Below are positions 44,411 to 61,700 of a DNA stretch of 64,000 nt, in pieces. A program made the translations under genes and the position numbers. Within the stretch, counting starts at the first letter, position 1, and the number at the start of each line of letters is the position of its first letter. This DNA comes from Cladorhizidae sp. MBARI D1340-BT2 (taxonomy: Eukaryota; Porifera; Demospongiae; Poecilosclerida; Cladorhizidae). Where the stretch lies: NCBI GenBank assembly GCA_028752905.1, contig JAQNBH010000014.1, forward strand, positions 22,787,990 through 22,851,989, given 5' to 3'. The notes below the pieces were generated by a model that worked only from the letters and a program-made list of their open reading frames with translations, was not told the DNA's origin and searched no databases.

Positions 44411-47400
44411 ATGCCTAGCGAGCCTATGTATGCATATATACACACATGCATCATAAGTAAATGCCTAGTGAGCCTATGTATGCATATATACACACATGCA
44501 TCATAAGTAAATGCCTAGTGAGTCTATGTATGCATATATACACACATGCATCATAAGTAAATGCCTAGTGAGCCTATGTATGCATATATACACACATGCA
44601 TCATAAGTAAATGCCTAGTGAGCCTATGTATGCATATATACACACATGCATCATAAGTAAATGCCTAGTGAGCCTATGTATGCATATATACACACATGCA
44701 TCATAAGTAAATGCCTAGTGAGCCTATGTATGCATATATACACACATGCATCATAAGTAAATGCCTAGTGAGTCTATGTATGCATATATACACACATGCA
44801 TCATAAGTAAATGCCTAGTGAGCCTATGTATGCATATATACACACATGCATCATAAGTAAATGCCAAGTGAGCCTATGTATGCATATATACACACATGCA
44901 TCATAAGTAAATGCCTAGTGAGCCTATGTATGCATATATACACACATGCATCATAAGTAAATGCCTAGTGAGCCTATGTATGCATATATACACACATGCA
45001 TCATAAGTAAATACCTAGTGAGCCTATGTATGCATATATACATACATGCATCATAAGTAAATGCCTAGTGAGTCTATGTATGCATATATACACATGCATC
45101 ATAAGTAAATGCCTAGTGAGTCTATGTATGCATATATACACACATGCATCATAAGTAAATGCCTAGTGAGTCTATGTATGCATATATACACACATGCATC
45201 ATAAGTAAATGCCTAGTGAGTCTATGTATGCATATATACACACATGCATCATAAGTAAATACCTAGTGAGCCTATGTATGCATATATACACACATGCATC
45301 ATAAGTAAATGCCTAGTGAGCCTATGTATGCATATATACACACATGCATCATAAGTAAATACCTATGTATGCATATATACACACATGCATCATCATAAGT
45401 AAATACCTAGTGAGTCTATGTATGCATATATACACACATGCATCATAAGTAAATGCCTAGTGAGTCTATGTATGCATATATACACACATGCATCATAAGT
45501 AAATGCCTAGTGAGTCTATGTATGCATATATACACACATGCATCATAAGTAAATGCCTAGTGAGTCATGTATGCATATATACACACATGCATCATAAGTA
45601 AATGCCTAGTGAGCCTATGTATGCATATATACACACATGCATCATAAGTAAATGCCTAGTGAGCCTATGTATGCATATATACACACATGCATCATAAGTA
45701 AATGCCTAGTGAGCCTATGTATGCATATATACACACATGCATCATAAGTAAATGCCTAGTGAGTCTATGTATGCATATATACACACATGCATCATAAGTA
45801 AATGCCTAGTGAGTCTATGTATGCATATATACACACATGCATCATAAGTAAATACCTAGTGAGCCTATGTATGCATATATACACACATGCATCATAAGTA
45901 AATGCCTAGTGAGCCTATGTATGCATATATACACACATGCATCATAAGTAAATACCTATGTATGCATATATACACACATGCATCATCATAAGTAAATACC
46001 TAGTGAGTCTATGTATGCATATATACACACATGCATCATAAGTAAATACCTAGTGAGACTATGTATGCATATATACACACATGCATCATAAGTAAATGCC
46101 TAGTGAGCCTATGTATGCATATATACACACATGCATCATAAGTAAATACCTAGTGAGTCTATGTATGCATATATACACACATGCATCATAAGTAAATGCC
46201 TAGTGAGCCATATATGCACACATGCATCATAAGTAAATACCTAGTGGGTTTATGTATGCATATATGCACACATGCATCATAAGTAAATACCTAGTGGGTT
46301 TATGTATGCATATATGCACACATGCATCATAAGTAAATACCTAGTGAGTCTATGTATACATATATACACACATGCATCATAAGTAAATGTAAATGCCTAG
46401 TGAGCCTATGTATGCATATATGCACACATGCATCATAAGTAAATACCTAGTGAGCCTATGTATGCATATATACACACATGCATCATAAGTAAATACCTAG
46501 TGAGTCTATGTATGCATATATACACACATGCATCATAAGTAAATGCCTAGGGAGCCTATGTATGCATATATACACACATGCATCATAAGTAAATACCTAG
46601 TGAGCCTATGTATGCATATATACACACATGCAACATAAGTAAATGCCTAGTGAGTCTATGTATGCATATATACACACATGCATCATAAGTAAATGCCTAG
46701 TGAGCCTATGTATGCACATATACACACATGCATCATAAGTAAATACCTAGTGAGCCTATGTATGCATATATACACACATGCATCATAAGTAAATGCCTAG
46801 TGAGCCTATGTATGCATATATACACACATGCATCATAAGTAAATACCTAGTGAGCCTATGTATGCATATATGCACACATGCATCATATGTAAATACCTAG
46901 TGAGCCTATGTATGCATATATACACACATGCATCATAAGTAAATGCCTAGTGAGCCTATGTATGCATATATACACACATGCATCATAAGTAAATACCTAG
47001 TGAGCCTATGTATGCATATATACACACATGCATCATAAGTAAATACCTAGTGAGTCTATGTATGCATATATACACACATGCATCATAAGTAAATACCTAG
47101 TGAGTCTATGTATGCATATATGCACACATGCATCATAAGTAAATACCTAGTGAGCCTATGTATGCATATATACACACATGCATCATAAGTAAATGCCTAG
47201 TGAGTCTATGTATGCATATATACACACATGCATCATAAGTAAATGCCTAGTGAGTCTATGTAAATGCCTAGTGAGCCTATGTATGCATATATACACACAC
47301 ACATCATAAGTAAATACCTAGTGAGTCTATGTATGCATATATGCACACATGCATCATAAGTAAATGCCTAGTGAGTCTATGTATGCATATATACACACAT

Positions 47401-50400
47401 GCATCATAAGTAAATACCTAGTGAGCCTATGTATGCATATATACACACATGCATCATAAGTAAATACCTAGTGAGTCTATGTATGCATATATACACACAT
47501 GCATCATAAGTAAATGCCTAGTGAGCCTATGTATGCATATATACACACATGCATCATAAGTAAATACCTAGTGAGTCTATGTATGCATATATACACACAT
47601 GCATCATAAGTAAATACCTAGTGAGTCTATGTATGCATATATACACACATGCATCATAAGTAAATGCCTAGTGAGTCTATGTATGCATATATACACGCAT
47701 GCATCATAAGTAAATACCTAGTGAGTCTATGTATGCATATATTCACACATGCATCATAAGTAAATGCCTAGTGAGCCTATGTATGCATATATACACACAT
47801 GCATCATAACTAAATGCCTAGTGAGCCTATGTATGCATATATGCACACATGCATCATAAGTAAATACCTAGTGAGCCTATGTATGCATATATACACACAT
47901 GCATCATAAGTAAATACCTAGTGAATCTATGTATGCATTTATACACACATGCATCATAAGTAAATGCCTAGTGAGTCTATGTATGCATATATACACACAT
48001 GTATCATAAGTAAATACCTAGTGAGTCTATGTATGCATATATACACACATGCATCATAAGTAAATGCCTAGTGAGTCTATGTATGCATATATACACACAT
48101 GCATCATAAGTAAATGCCTAGTGAGTCTATGTATGCATATATGCACACATGCATCATAAGTAAATGCCTAGTGAGCCTATGTATGCATATATACTCACAT
48201 GCATCATAAGTAAATGCCTAGTGAGCCTATGTATGCATATATACACACATGCATCATAAGTAAATACCTAGTGAGTCTATGTATGCATATATACACACAT
48301 GCATCATAAGTAAATGCCTAGTGAGCCTATGTATGCATATATACACACATGCATCATAAGTAAATACCTAGTGAGCCTATGTATGCATATATACACACAT
48401 GCATCATAAGTAAATACCTAGTGAGTCTATGTATGCATATATACACACATGCATCATAAGTAAATGCCTAGGGAGCCTATGTATGCATATATACACACAT
48501 GCATCATAAGTAAATACCTAGTGAGCCTATGTATGCATATATACACACATGCATCATAAGTAAATGCCTAGTGAGTCTATGTATGCATATATACACATAT
48601 GCATCATAAGTAAATGCCTAGTGAGCCTATGTATGCATATATACACACATGCATCATAAGTAAATACCTAGTGAGCCTATGTATGCATATATACACACAT
48701 GCATCATAAGTAAATACCTAGTGAGCCTATGTATGCATATATACACACATGCATCATAAGTAAATGCCTAGTGAGCCTATGTATGCATATATACACACAT
48801 GCATCATAAGTAAATACCTAGTGAGCCTATGTATGCATATATGCACACATGCATCATATGTAAATGCCTAGTGAGCCTATGTATGCATATATACACACAT
48901 GCATCATAAGTAAATGCCTAGTGAGCCTATGTATGCATATATACACACATGCATCATAAGTAAATACCTAGTGAGCCTATGTATGCATATATACACACAT
49001 GCATATAAGTAAATACCTAGTGAGTCTATGTATGCATATATGCACACATGCATCATAAGTAAATGCCTAGTGAGCCTATGTATGCATATATACACACATG
49101 CATCATAAGTAAATACCTAGTGAGCCTATGTATGCATATATACACACATGCATCATAAGTAAATACCTAGTGAGCCTATGTATGCATATATACACACATG
49201 CATCATAAGTAAATGCCTAGTGAGCCTATGTATGCATATATACACACATGCATCATAAGTAAATACCTAGTGAGCCTATGTATGCATATATGCACACATG
49301 CATCATATGTAAATGCCTAGTGAGCCTATGTATGCATATATACACACATGCATCATAAGTAAATACCTAGTGAGTCTATGTATGCATATATACACACATG
49401 CATCATAAGTAAATGCCTAGTGAGCCTATGTATGCATATATACACACATGCATCATAAGTAAATGCCTAGTGAGTCTATGTATGCATATATGCACACATG
49501 CATCATAAGTAAATACCTAGTGAGCCTATGTATGCATATATACACACATGCATCATAAGTAAATGCCTAGTGAGCCTATGTATGCATATATACACACATG
49601 CATCATAAGTAAATACCTAGTGAGTCTATGTATGCATATATACACACATGCATCATAAGTAAATACCTAGTGAGTCCATGTATGCATATATACACACATG
49701 CATCATAAGTAAATGCCTAGTGAGTCTATGTATGCATATATGCACACATGCATCATAAGTAAATGCCTTGAGCCTATGTATGCATATATACACACATGCA
49801 TCATAAGTAAATGCCTAGTGAGTCTATGTATACATATATGCACACATGCATCATAAGTAAATGCCTAGTGAGCCTATGTATGCATATATACACAAATGCA
49901 TCATAAGTAAATGCCTAGTGAGCCTATGTATGCATATATGCACACATGCATCATAAGTAAATACCTAGTGAGTCTATGTATGCATATATGCACACATGCA
50001 TCATAAGTAAATGCCTAGTGAGTCTATGTATACATATATACACACATGCATCATAAGTAAATACCTAGTGAGTCTATGTATGCATATATACACACATGCA
50101 TCATAAGTAAATGCCTAGTGAGCCTATGTATGCATATATACACACATGCATCATAAGTAAATACCTAGTGAGCCTATGTATGCATATATACACACATGCA
50201 TCATAAGTAAATGCCTAATGAGTCTATGTATGCATATATGCACACATGCATCATAAGTAAATACCTAGTGAGCCTATGTATGCATATATGCACACATGCA
50301 TCATAAGTAAATACCTAGTGAGCCTATGTATGCATATATACACACATGCATCATAAGTAAATACCTAGTGAGCCTATGTATGCATATATGCACACATGCA

Positions 50401-51450
50401 TCATAAGTAAATGCCTAGTGAGCCTATGTATGCATATATACACACATGCATCATAAGTAAATGCCTAGTGAGTCTATGTATGCATATATACACATATGCA
50501 TCATAAGTAAATGCCTAGTGAGCCTATGTATGCATTTATACACACATGCATCATAAGTAAATGCCTAGTGAGTCTATGTATGCATATATACACACATGTA
50601 TCATAAGTAAATACCTAGTGAGTCTATGTATGCATATATACACACATGCATCATAAGTAAATGCCTAGTGAGTCTATGTATGCATATATACACACATGCA
50701 TCATAAGTAAATGCCTAGTGAGTCTATGTATGCATATATGCACACATGCATCATAAGTAAATGCCTAGTGAGCCTATGTATGCATATATACTCACATGCA
50801 TCATAAGTAAATGCCTAGTGAGCCTATGTATGCATATATACACACATGCATCATAAGTAAATACCTAGTGAGCCTATGTATGCATATATACACACATGCA
50901 TCATAAGTAAATACCTAGTGAGTCTATGTATGCATATATACACACATGCATCATAAGTAAATGCCTAGGGAGCCTATGTATGCATATATACACACATGCA
51001 TCATAAGTAAATACCTAGTGAGCCTATGTATGCATATATACACACATGCATCATAAGTAAATGCCTAGTGAGTCTATGTATGCATATATACACATATGCA
51101 TCATAAGTAAATGCCTAGTGAGCCTATGTATGCATATATACACACATGCATCATAAGTAAATACCTAGTGAGCCTATGTATGCATATATACACACATGCA
51201 TCATAAGTAAATACCTAGTGAGCCTATGTATGCATATATACACACATGCATCATAAGTAAATGCCTAGTGAGCCTATGTATGCATATATACACACATGCA
51301 TCATAAGTAAATACCTAGTGAGCCTATGTATGCATATATGCACACATGCATCATATGTAAATGCCTAGTGAGCCTATGTATGCATATATACACACATGCA
51401 TCATAAGTAAATACCTAGTGAGCCTATGTATGCATATATGCACACATGCA
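44411..51450 (+). repeat. HOR-III copy 2
   Basis: Starts at the CTAGCGAG monomer (44,411, matching 36,463) and carries the landmarks of copy 1: TACACATGCA (45,089), ATACCTATGTATG (45,359 and 45,952), GTAAATGTAAATG (46,381), the 49-bp monomer (48,999) and TAAATGCCTTGAG (49,760). ATGCCAAGTG near 44,865 is private. The match to copy 1 runs to about 51,400, where this copy passes into an H-type block and copy 1 into a Y-type block. Confidence 0.86.
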
Positions 51451-54400
51451 TCATATGTAAATGCCTAGTGAGCCTATGTATGCATATATACACACATGCA
51501 TCATAAGTAAATGCCTAGTGAGCCTATGTATGCATATATACACACATGCATATAAGTAAATACCTAGTGAGTCTATGTATGCATATATACACACATGCAT
51601 CATAAGTAAATACCTAGTGAGCCTATGTATGCATATATACACACATGCATCATAAGTAAATACCTAGTGAGTCTATGTATGCATATATACACACATGCAT
51701 CATAAGTAAATGCCTAGTGAGCCTATGTATGCATATATACACACATGCATCATAAGTAAATGCCTAGTGAGTCTATGTATGCATATATGCACACATGCAT
51801 CATAAGTAAATACCTAGTGAGCCTATGTATGCATATATACACACATGCATCATAAGTAAATGCCTAGTGAGCCTATGTATGCATATATACACACATGCAT
51901 CATAAGTAAATACCTAGTGAGTCTATGTATGCATATATACACACATGCATCATAAGTAAATACCTAGTGAGTCCATGTATGCATATATACACACATGCAT
52001 CATAAGTAAATGCCTAGTGAGTCTATGTATGCATATATGCACACATGCATCATAAGTAAATGCCTTGAGCCTATGTATGCATATATACACACATGCATCA
52101 TAAGTAAATGCCTAGTGAGTCTATGTATACATATATGCACACATGCATCATAAGTAAATGCCTAGTGAGCCTATGTATGCATATATACACAAATGCATCA
52201 TAAGTAAATGCCTAGTGAGCCTATGTATGCATATATGCACACATGCATCATAAGTAAATACCTAGTGAGTCTATGTATGCATATATGCACACATGCATCA
52301 TAAGTAAATGCCTAGTGAGTCTATGTATACATATATACACACATGCATCATAAGTAAATACCTAGTGAGTCTATGTATGCATATATACACACATGCATCA
52401 TAAGTAAATGCCTAGTGAGCCTATGTATGCATATATACACACATGCATCATAAGTAAATGCCTAATGAGTCTATGTATGCATATATGCACACATGCATCA
52501 TAAGTAAATACCTAGTGAGCCTATGTATGCATATATGCACACATGCATCATAAGTAAATACCTAGTGAGCCTATGTATGCATATATACACACATGCATCA
52601 TAAGTAAATACCTAGTGAGCCTATGTATGCATATATGCACACATGCATCATAAGTAAATGCCTAGTGAGCCTATGTATGCATATATACACACATGCATCA
52701 TAAGTAAATGCCTAGTGAGTCTATGTATGCATATATACACATATGCATCATAAGTAAATGCCTAGTGAGCCTATGTATGCATTTATACACACATGCATCA
52801 TAAGTAAATGCCTAGTGAGTCTATGTATGCATATATACACACATGTATCATAAGTAAATACCTAGTGAGTCTATGTATGCATATATACACACATGCATCA
52901 TAAGTAAATGCCTAGTGAGTCTATGTATGCATATATACACACATGCATCATAAGTAAATGCCTAGTGAGTCTATGTATGCATATATACACACATGCATCA
53001 TAAGTAAATACCTAGTGAGCCTATGTATGCATATATGCACACATGCATCATAAGTAAATGCCTAGTGAGCCTATGTATGCATATATACTCACATGCATCA
53101 TAAGTAAATGCCTAGTGAGCCTATGTATGCATATATACACACATGCATCATAAGTAAATACCTAGTGAGCCTATGTATGCATATATACACACATGCATCA
53201 TAAGTAAATACCTAGTGAGTCTATGTATGCATATATACACACATGCATCATAAGTAAATGCCTAGGGAGCCTATGTATGCATATATACACACATGCATCA
53301 TAAGTAAATACCTAGTGAGCCTATGTATGCATATATACACACATGCATCATAAGTAAATGCCTAGTGAGTCTATGTATGCATATATACACATATGCATCA
53401 TAAGTAAATGCCTAGTGAGCCTATGTATGCATATATACACACATGCATCATAAGTAAATACCTAGTGAGCCTATGTATGCATATATACACACATGCATCA
53501 TAAGTAAATACCTAGTGAGCCTATGTATGCATATATACACACATGCATCATAAGTAAATGCCTAGTGAGCCTATGTATGCATATATACACACATGCATCA
53601 TAAGTAAATACCTAGTGAGCCTATGTATGCATATATGCACACATGCATCATATGTAAATGCCTAGTGAGCCTATGTATGCATATATACACACATGCATCA
53701 TAAGTAAATACCTAGTGAGCCTATGTATGCATATATACACACATGCATATAAGTAAATACCTAGTGAGTCTATGTATGCATATATGCACACATGCATCAT
53801 AAGTAAATACCTAGTGAGCCTATGTATGCATATATACACACATGCATCATAAGTAAATACCTAGTGAGCCTATGTATGCATATATACACACATGCATCAT
53901 AAGTAAATACCTAGTGAGTCTATATATGCATATATACACACATGCATCATAAGTAAATGCCTAGTGAGTTTATGTATGCATATATACACACATGCATCAT
54001 AAGTAAATACCTAGTGAGTCTATGTATGCATATATACACACATGCATCATAAGTAAATACCTAGTGAGCCTATGTATGCATATATACACACATGCATCAT
54101 AAGTAAATACCTAGTGAGCCTATGTATGCATATATACACACATGCATCATAAGTAAATACCTAGTGAGTCTATGTATGCATATATACACACATGCATCAT
54201 AAGTAAATGCCTAGTGAGCCTATGTATGCATATATACACACATGCATCATAAGTAAATGCCTAGTGAGTCTATGTATGCATATATACACACATGCATCAT
54301 AAGTAAATGCCTAGTGAGTCTATGTATGCATATATGCACACATGCATCATAAGTAAATACCTAGTGAGCCTATGTATGCATATATACACACATGCATCAT

Positions 54401-57400
54401 AAGTAAATACCTAGTGAGTGTATGTATGCATATATACACACATGAATCATAAGTAAATACCTAGTGAGTCTATGTATGCATATATACACACATGCATCAT
54501 AAGTAAATACCTAGTGAGTCCATGTATGCATATATACACACATGCATCATAAGTAAATGCCTAGTGAGTCTATGTATGCATATATGCACACATGCATCAT
54601 AAGTAAATGCCTAGTGAGCCTATGTATGCATATATACACACATGCATCATAAGTAAATGCCTAGTGAGTCTATGTATACATATATGCACACATGCATCAT
54701 AAGTAAATGCCTAGTGAGTCTATGTATACATATATACACACATGCATCATAAGTAAATGCCTAGTGAGCCTATGTATGCATATATACACAAATGCATCAT
54801 AAGTAAATGCCTAGTGAGCCTATGTATGCATATATGCACACATGCATCATAAGTAAATACCTAGTGAGTCTATGTATGCATATATGCACACATGCATCAT
54901 AAGTAAATGCCTAGTGAGTCTATGTATACATATATACACACATGCATCATAAGTAAATACCTAGTGAGTCTATGTATGCATATATACACACATGCATCAT
55001 AAGTAAATGCCTAGTGAGCCTATGTATGCATATATGCACACATGCATCATAAGTAAATACCTAGTGAGCCTATGTATGCATATATACACACATGCATCAT
55101 AAGTAAATACCTAGTGAGCCTATGTATGCATATATGCACACATGCATCATAAGTAAATGCCTAGTGAGCCTATGTATGCATATATACACACATGCATCAT
55201 AAGTAAATACCTAGTGAGTCTATGTATGCATATATGCACACATGCATCATAAGTAAATACCTAGTGAGTCTATGTATGCATATATACACACATGCATCAT
55301 AAGTAAATGCCTAGTGAGCCTATGTATGCATATATACACACATGCATCATAAGTAAATACCTAGTGAGCCTATGTATGCATATATACACACATGCATCAT
55401 AAGTAAATACCTAGTGAGCCTATGTATGCATATATGCACACATGCATCATAAGTAAATACCTAGTGAGTCTATGTATGCATATATACACACATGCATCAT
55501 AAGTAAATGCCTAGTGAGTCTATGTATGCATATATACACACTTGCATCATAAGTAAATGCCTAGTGAGCCTATGTATGCATATATACACACATGTATCAT
55601 AAGTAAATACCTAGTGAGTCCATGTATGCATATATACACACATGCATCATAAGTAAATGCCTAGTGAGTCTATGTATGCATATATGCACACATGCATCAT
55701 AAGTAAATGCCTAGTGAGCCTATGTATGCATATATACACACATGCATCATAAGTAAATACCTAGTGAGCCTATGTATGCATATATGCACACATGCATCAT
55801 ATGTAAATGCCTAGTGAGCCTATGTATGCATATATACACACATGCATCATAAGTAAATACCTAGTGAGCCTATGTATGCATATATGCACACATGCATCAT
55901 ATGTAAATGCCTAGTGAGCCTATGTATGCATATATACACACATGCATCATAAGTAAATGCCTAGTGAGCCTATGTATGCATATATACACACATGCATATA
56001 AGTAAATACCTAGTGAGTCTATGTATGCATATATACACACATGCATCATAAGTAAATACCTAGTGAGCCTATGTATGCATATATACACACATGCATCATA
56101 AGTAAATACCTAGTGAGTCTATGTATGCATATATACACACATGCATCATAAGTAAATGCCTAGTGAGCCTATGTATGCATATATACACACATGCATCATA
56201 AGTAAATGCCTAGTGAGTCTATGTATGCATATATGCACACATGCATCATAAGTAAATACCTAGTGAGCCTATGTATGCATATATACACACATGCATCATA
56301 AGTAAATGCCTAGTGAGCCTATGTATGCATATATACACACATGCATCATAAGTAAATACCTAGTGAGTCTATGTATGCATATATACACACATGCATCATA
56401 AGTAAATACCTAGTGAGTCCATGTATGCATATATACACACATGCATCATAAGTAAATGCCTAGTGAGTCTATGTATGCATATATGCACACATGCATCATA
56501 AGTAAATGCCTTGAGCCTATGTATGCATATATACACACATGCATCATAAGTAAATGCCTAGTGAGTCTATGTATACATATATGCACACATGCATCATAAG
56601 TAAATGCCTAGTGAGCCTATGTATGCATATATACACAAATGCATCATAAGTAAATGCCTAGTGAGCCTATGTATGCATATATGCACACATGCATCATAAG
56701 TAAATACCTAGTGAGTCTATGTATGCATATATGCACACATGCATCATAAGTAAATGCCTAGTGAGTCTATGTATACATATATACACACATGCATCATAAG
56801 TAAATACCTAGTGAGTCTATGTATGCATATATACACACATGCATCATAAGTAAATGCCTAGTGAGCCTATGTATGCATATATACACACATGCATCATAAG
56901 TAAATACCTAGTGAGCCTATGTATGCATATATACACACATGCATCATAAGTAAATGCCTAATGAGTCTATGTATGCATATATGCACACATGCATCATAAG
57001 TAAATACCTAGTGAGCCTATGTATGCATATATGCACACATGCATCATAAGTAAATACCTAGTGAGCCTATGTATGCATATATACACACATGCATCATAAG
57101 TAAATACCTAGTGAGCCTATGTATGCATATATGCACACATGCATCATAAGTAAATGCCTAGTGAGCCTATGTATGCATATATACACACATGCATCATAAG
57201 TAAATGCCTAGTGAGTCTATGTATGCATATATACACATATGCATCATAAGTAAATGCCTAGTGAGCCTATGTATGCATTTATACACACATGCATCATAAG
57301 TAAATGCCTAGTGAGTCTATGTATGCATATATACACACATGTATCATAAGTAAATACCTAGTGAGTCTATGTATGCATATATACACACATGCATCATAAG

Positions 57401-58743
57401 TAAATGCCTAGTGAGCCTATGTATGCATATATACACACATGCATCATAAGTAAATACCTAGTGAGCCTATGTATGCATATATACACACATGCATCATAAG
57501 TAAATGCCTAATGAGTCTATGTATGCATATATGCACACATGCATCATAAGTAAATACCTAGTGAGCCTATGTATGCATATATGCACACATGCATCATAAG
57601 TAAATACCTAGTGAGCCTATGTATGCATATATACACACATGCATCATAAGTAAATACCTAGTGAGCCTATGTATGCATATATGCACACATGCATCATAAG
57701 TAAATGCCTAGTGAGCCTATGTATGCATATATACACACATGCATCATAAGTAAATGCCTAGTGAGTCTATGTATGCATATATACACATATGCATCATAAG
57801 TAAATGCCTAGTGAGCCTATGTATGCATTTATACACACATGCATCATAAGTAAATGCCTAGTGAGTCTATGTATGCATATATACACACATGCATCATAAG
57901 TAAATACCTAGTGAGTCTATGTATGCATATATACACACATGCATCATAAGTAAATGCCTAGTGAGTCTATGTATGCATATATACACACATGCATCATAAG
58001 TAAATGCCTAGTGAGTCTATGTATGCATATATGCACACATGCATCATAAGTAAATGCCTAGTGAGCCTATGTATGCATATATACTCACATGCATCATAAG
58101 TAAATGCCTAGTGAGCCTATGTATGCATATATACACACATGCATCATAAGTAAATACCTAGTGAGCCTATGTATGCATATATACACACATGCATCATAAG
58201 TAAATACCTAGTGAGTCTATGTATGCATATATACACACATGCATCATAAGTAAATGCCTAGGGAGCCTATGTATGCATATATACACACATGCATCATAAG
58301 TAAATACCTAGTGAGCCTATGTATGCATATATACACACATGCATCATAAGTAAATGCCTAGTGAGTCTATGTATGCATATATACACATATGCATCATAAG
58401 TAAATGCCTAGTGAGCCTATGTATGCATATATACACACATGCATCATAAGTAAATACCTAGTGAGCCTATGTATGCATATATACACACATGCATCATAAG
58501 TAAATACCTAGTGAGCCTATGTATGCATATATTCACACATGCATCATAAGTAAATGCCTAGTGAGCCTATGTATGCATATATACACACATGCATCATAAG
58601 TAAATACCTAGTGAGCCTATGTATGCATATATGCACACATGCATCATATGTAAATGCCTAGTGAGCCTATGTATGCATATATACACACATGCATCATAAG
58701 TAAATACCTAGTGAGCCTATGTATGCATATATGCACACATGCA
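51451..58743 (+). repeat. HOR-IV copy 1 (period about 7.3 kb)
   Basis: Made of three sub-blocks anchored by 49-bp ATGCATATAAG monomers at 51,546, 53,743 and 55,992. The first and third are H type: the monomer before the anchor is G28, and a 46-bp TAAATGCCTTGAG monomer follows (52,057 and 56,503). The middle is Y type: A28 before the anchor, then GAGTGTATG and ACATGAATCAT variants near 54,417-54,440 and no TTGAG. The three anchors recur at +7,293, +7,343 and +7,343. The third sub-block is lengthened by a 550-bp duplication. Confidence 0.88.
56841..57940 (+). repeat. 550-bp tandem duplication inside HOR-IV copy 1
   Basis: Eleven monomers at 56,841-57,390 are repeated at 57,391-57,940. Both copies hold the rare CCTAATGAGTC (near 56,958 and 57,508), ACACATATGC (near 57,235 and 57,785) and GCATTTATAC variants. 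One clear difference is ATGTATCATAAG in the first copy against ATGCATCATAAG in the second, so the event is recent. Confidence 0.88.
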
Positions 58744-61700
58744 TCATATGTAAATGCCTAGTGAGCCTATGTATGCATATATACACACATGCATCATAAG
58801 TAAATGCCTAGTGAGCCTATGTATGCATATATACACACATGCATATAAGTAAATACCTAGTGAGTCTATGTATGCATATATACACACATGCATCATAAGT
58901 AAATACCTAGTGAGCCTATGTATGCATATATACACACATGCATCATAAGTAAATACCTAGTGAGTCTATGTATGCATATATACACACATGCATCATAAGT
59001 AAATGCCTAGTGAGCCTATGTATGCATATATACACACATGCATCATAAGTAAATGCCTAGTGAGTCTATGTATGCATATATGCACACATGCATCATAAGT
59101 AAATACCTAGTGAGCCTATGTATGCATATATACACACATGCATCATAAGTAAATGCCTAGTGAGCCTATGTATGCATATATACACACATGCATCATAAGT
59201 AAATACCTAGTGAGTCTATGTATGCATATATACACACATGCATCATAAGTAAATACCTAGTGAGTCCATGTATGCATATATACACACATGCATCATAAGT
59301 AAATGCCTAGTGAGTCTATGTATGCATATATGCACACATGCATCATAAGTAAATGCCTTGAGCCTATGTATGCATATATACACACATGCATCATAAGTAA
59401 ATGCCTAGTGAGTCTATGTATACATATATGCACACATGCATCATAAGTAAATGCCTAGTGAGCCTATGTATGCATATATACACAAATGCATCATAAGTAA
59501 ATGCCTAGTGAGCCTATGTATGCATATATGCACACATGCATCATAAGTAAATACCTAGTGAGTCTATGTATGCATATATGCACACATGCATCATAAGTAA
59601 ATGCCTAGTGAGTCTATGTATACATATATACACACATGCATCATAAGTAAATACCTAGTGAGTCTATGTATGCATATATACACACATGCATCATAAGTAA
59701 ATGCCTAGTGAGCCTATGTATGCATATATACACACATGCATCATAAGTAAATACCTAGTGAGCCTATGTATGCATATATACACACATGCATCATAAGTAA
59801 ATGCCTAATGAGTCTATGTATGCATATATGCACACATGCATCATAAGTAAATACCTAGTGAGCCTATGTATGCATATATGCACACATGCATCATAAGTAA
59901 ATACCTAGTGAGCCTATGTATGCATATATACACACATGCATCATAAGTAAATACCTAGTGAGCCTATGTATGCATATATGCACACATGCATCATAAGTAA
60001 ATGCCTAGTGAGCCTATGTATGCATATATACACACATGCATCATAAGTAAATGCCTAGTGAGTCTATGTATGCATATATACACATATGCATCATAAGTAA
60101 ATGCCTAGTGAGCCTATGTATGCATTTATACACACATGCATCATAAGTAAATGCCTAGTGAGTCTATGTATGCATATATACACACATGTATCATAAGTAA
60201 ATACCTAGTGAGTCTATGTATGCATATATACACACATGCATCATAAGTAAATGCCTAGTGAGTCTATGTATGCATATATACACACATGCATCATAAGTAA
60301 ATGCCTAGTGAGTCTATGTATGCATATATACACACATGCATCATAAGTAAATACCTAGTGAGCCTATGTATGCATATATGCACACATGCATCATAAGTAA
60401 ATGCCTAGTGAGCCTATGTATGCATATATACTCACATGCATCATAAGTAAATGCCTAGTGAGCCTATGTATGCATATATACACACATGCATCATAAGTAA
60501 ATACCTAGTGAGCCTATGTATGCATATATACACACATGCATCATAAGTAAATACCTAGTGAGTCTATGTATGCATATATACACACATGCATCATAAGTAA
60601 ATGCCTAGGGAGCCTATGTATGCATATATACACACATGCATCATAAGTAAATACCTAGTGAGCCTATGTATGCATATATACACACATGCATCATAAGTAA
60701 ATGCCTAGTGAGTCTATGTATGCATATATACACATATGCATCATAAGTAAATGCCTAGTGAGCCTATGTATGCATATATACACACATGCATCATAAGTAA
60801 ATACCTAGTGAGCCTATGTATGCATATATACACACATGCATCATAAGTAAATACCTAGTGAGCCTATGTATGCATATATACACACATGCATCATAAGTAA
60901 ATGCCTAGTGAGCCTATGTATGCATATATACACACATGCATCATAAGTAAATACCTAGTGAGCCTATGTATGCATATATGCACACATGCATCATATGTAA
61001 ATGCCTAGTGAGCCTATGTATGCATATATACACACATGCATCATAAGTAAATACCTAGTGAGCCTATGTATGCATATATACACACATGCATATAAGTAAA
61101 TACCTAGTGAGTCTATGTATGCATATATGCACACATGCATCATAAGTAAATACCTAGTGAGCCTATGTATGCATATATACACACATGCATCATAAGTAAA
61201 TACCTAGTGAGCCTATGTATGCATATATACACACATGCATCATAAGTAAATACCTAGTGAGTCTATATATGCATATATACACACATGCATCATAAGTAAA
61301 TGCCTAGTGAGTTTATGTATGCATATATACACACATGCATCATAAGTAAATACCTAGTGAGTCTATGTATGCATATATACACACATGCATCATAAGTAAA
61401 TACCTAGTGAGCCTATGTATGCATATATACACACATGCATCATAAGTAAATACCTAGTGAGCCTATGTATGCATATATACACACATGCATCATAAGTAAA
61501 TACCTAGTGAGTCTATGTATGCATATATACACACATGCATCATAAGTAAATGCCTAGTGAGCCTATGTATGCATATATACACACATGCATCATAAGTAAA
61601 TGCCTAGTGAGTCTATGTATGCATATATACACACATGCATCATAAGTAAATGCCTAGTGAGTCTATGTATGCATATATGCACACATGCATCATAAGTAAA

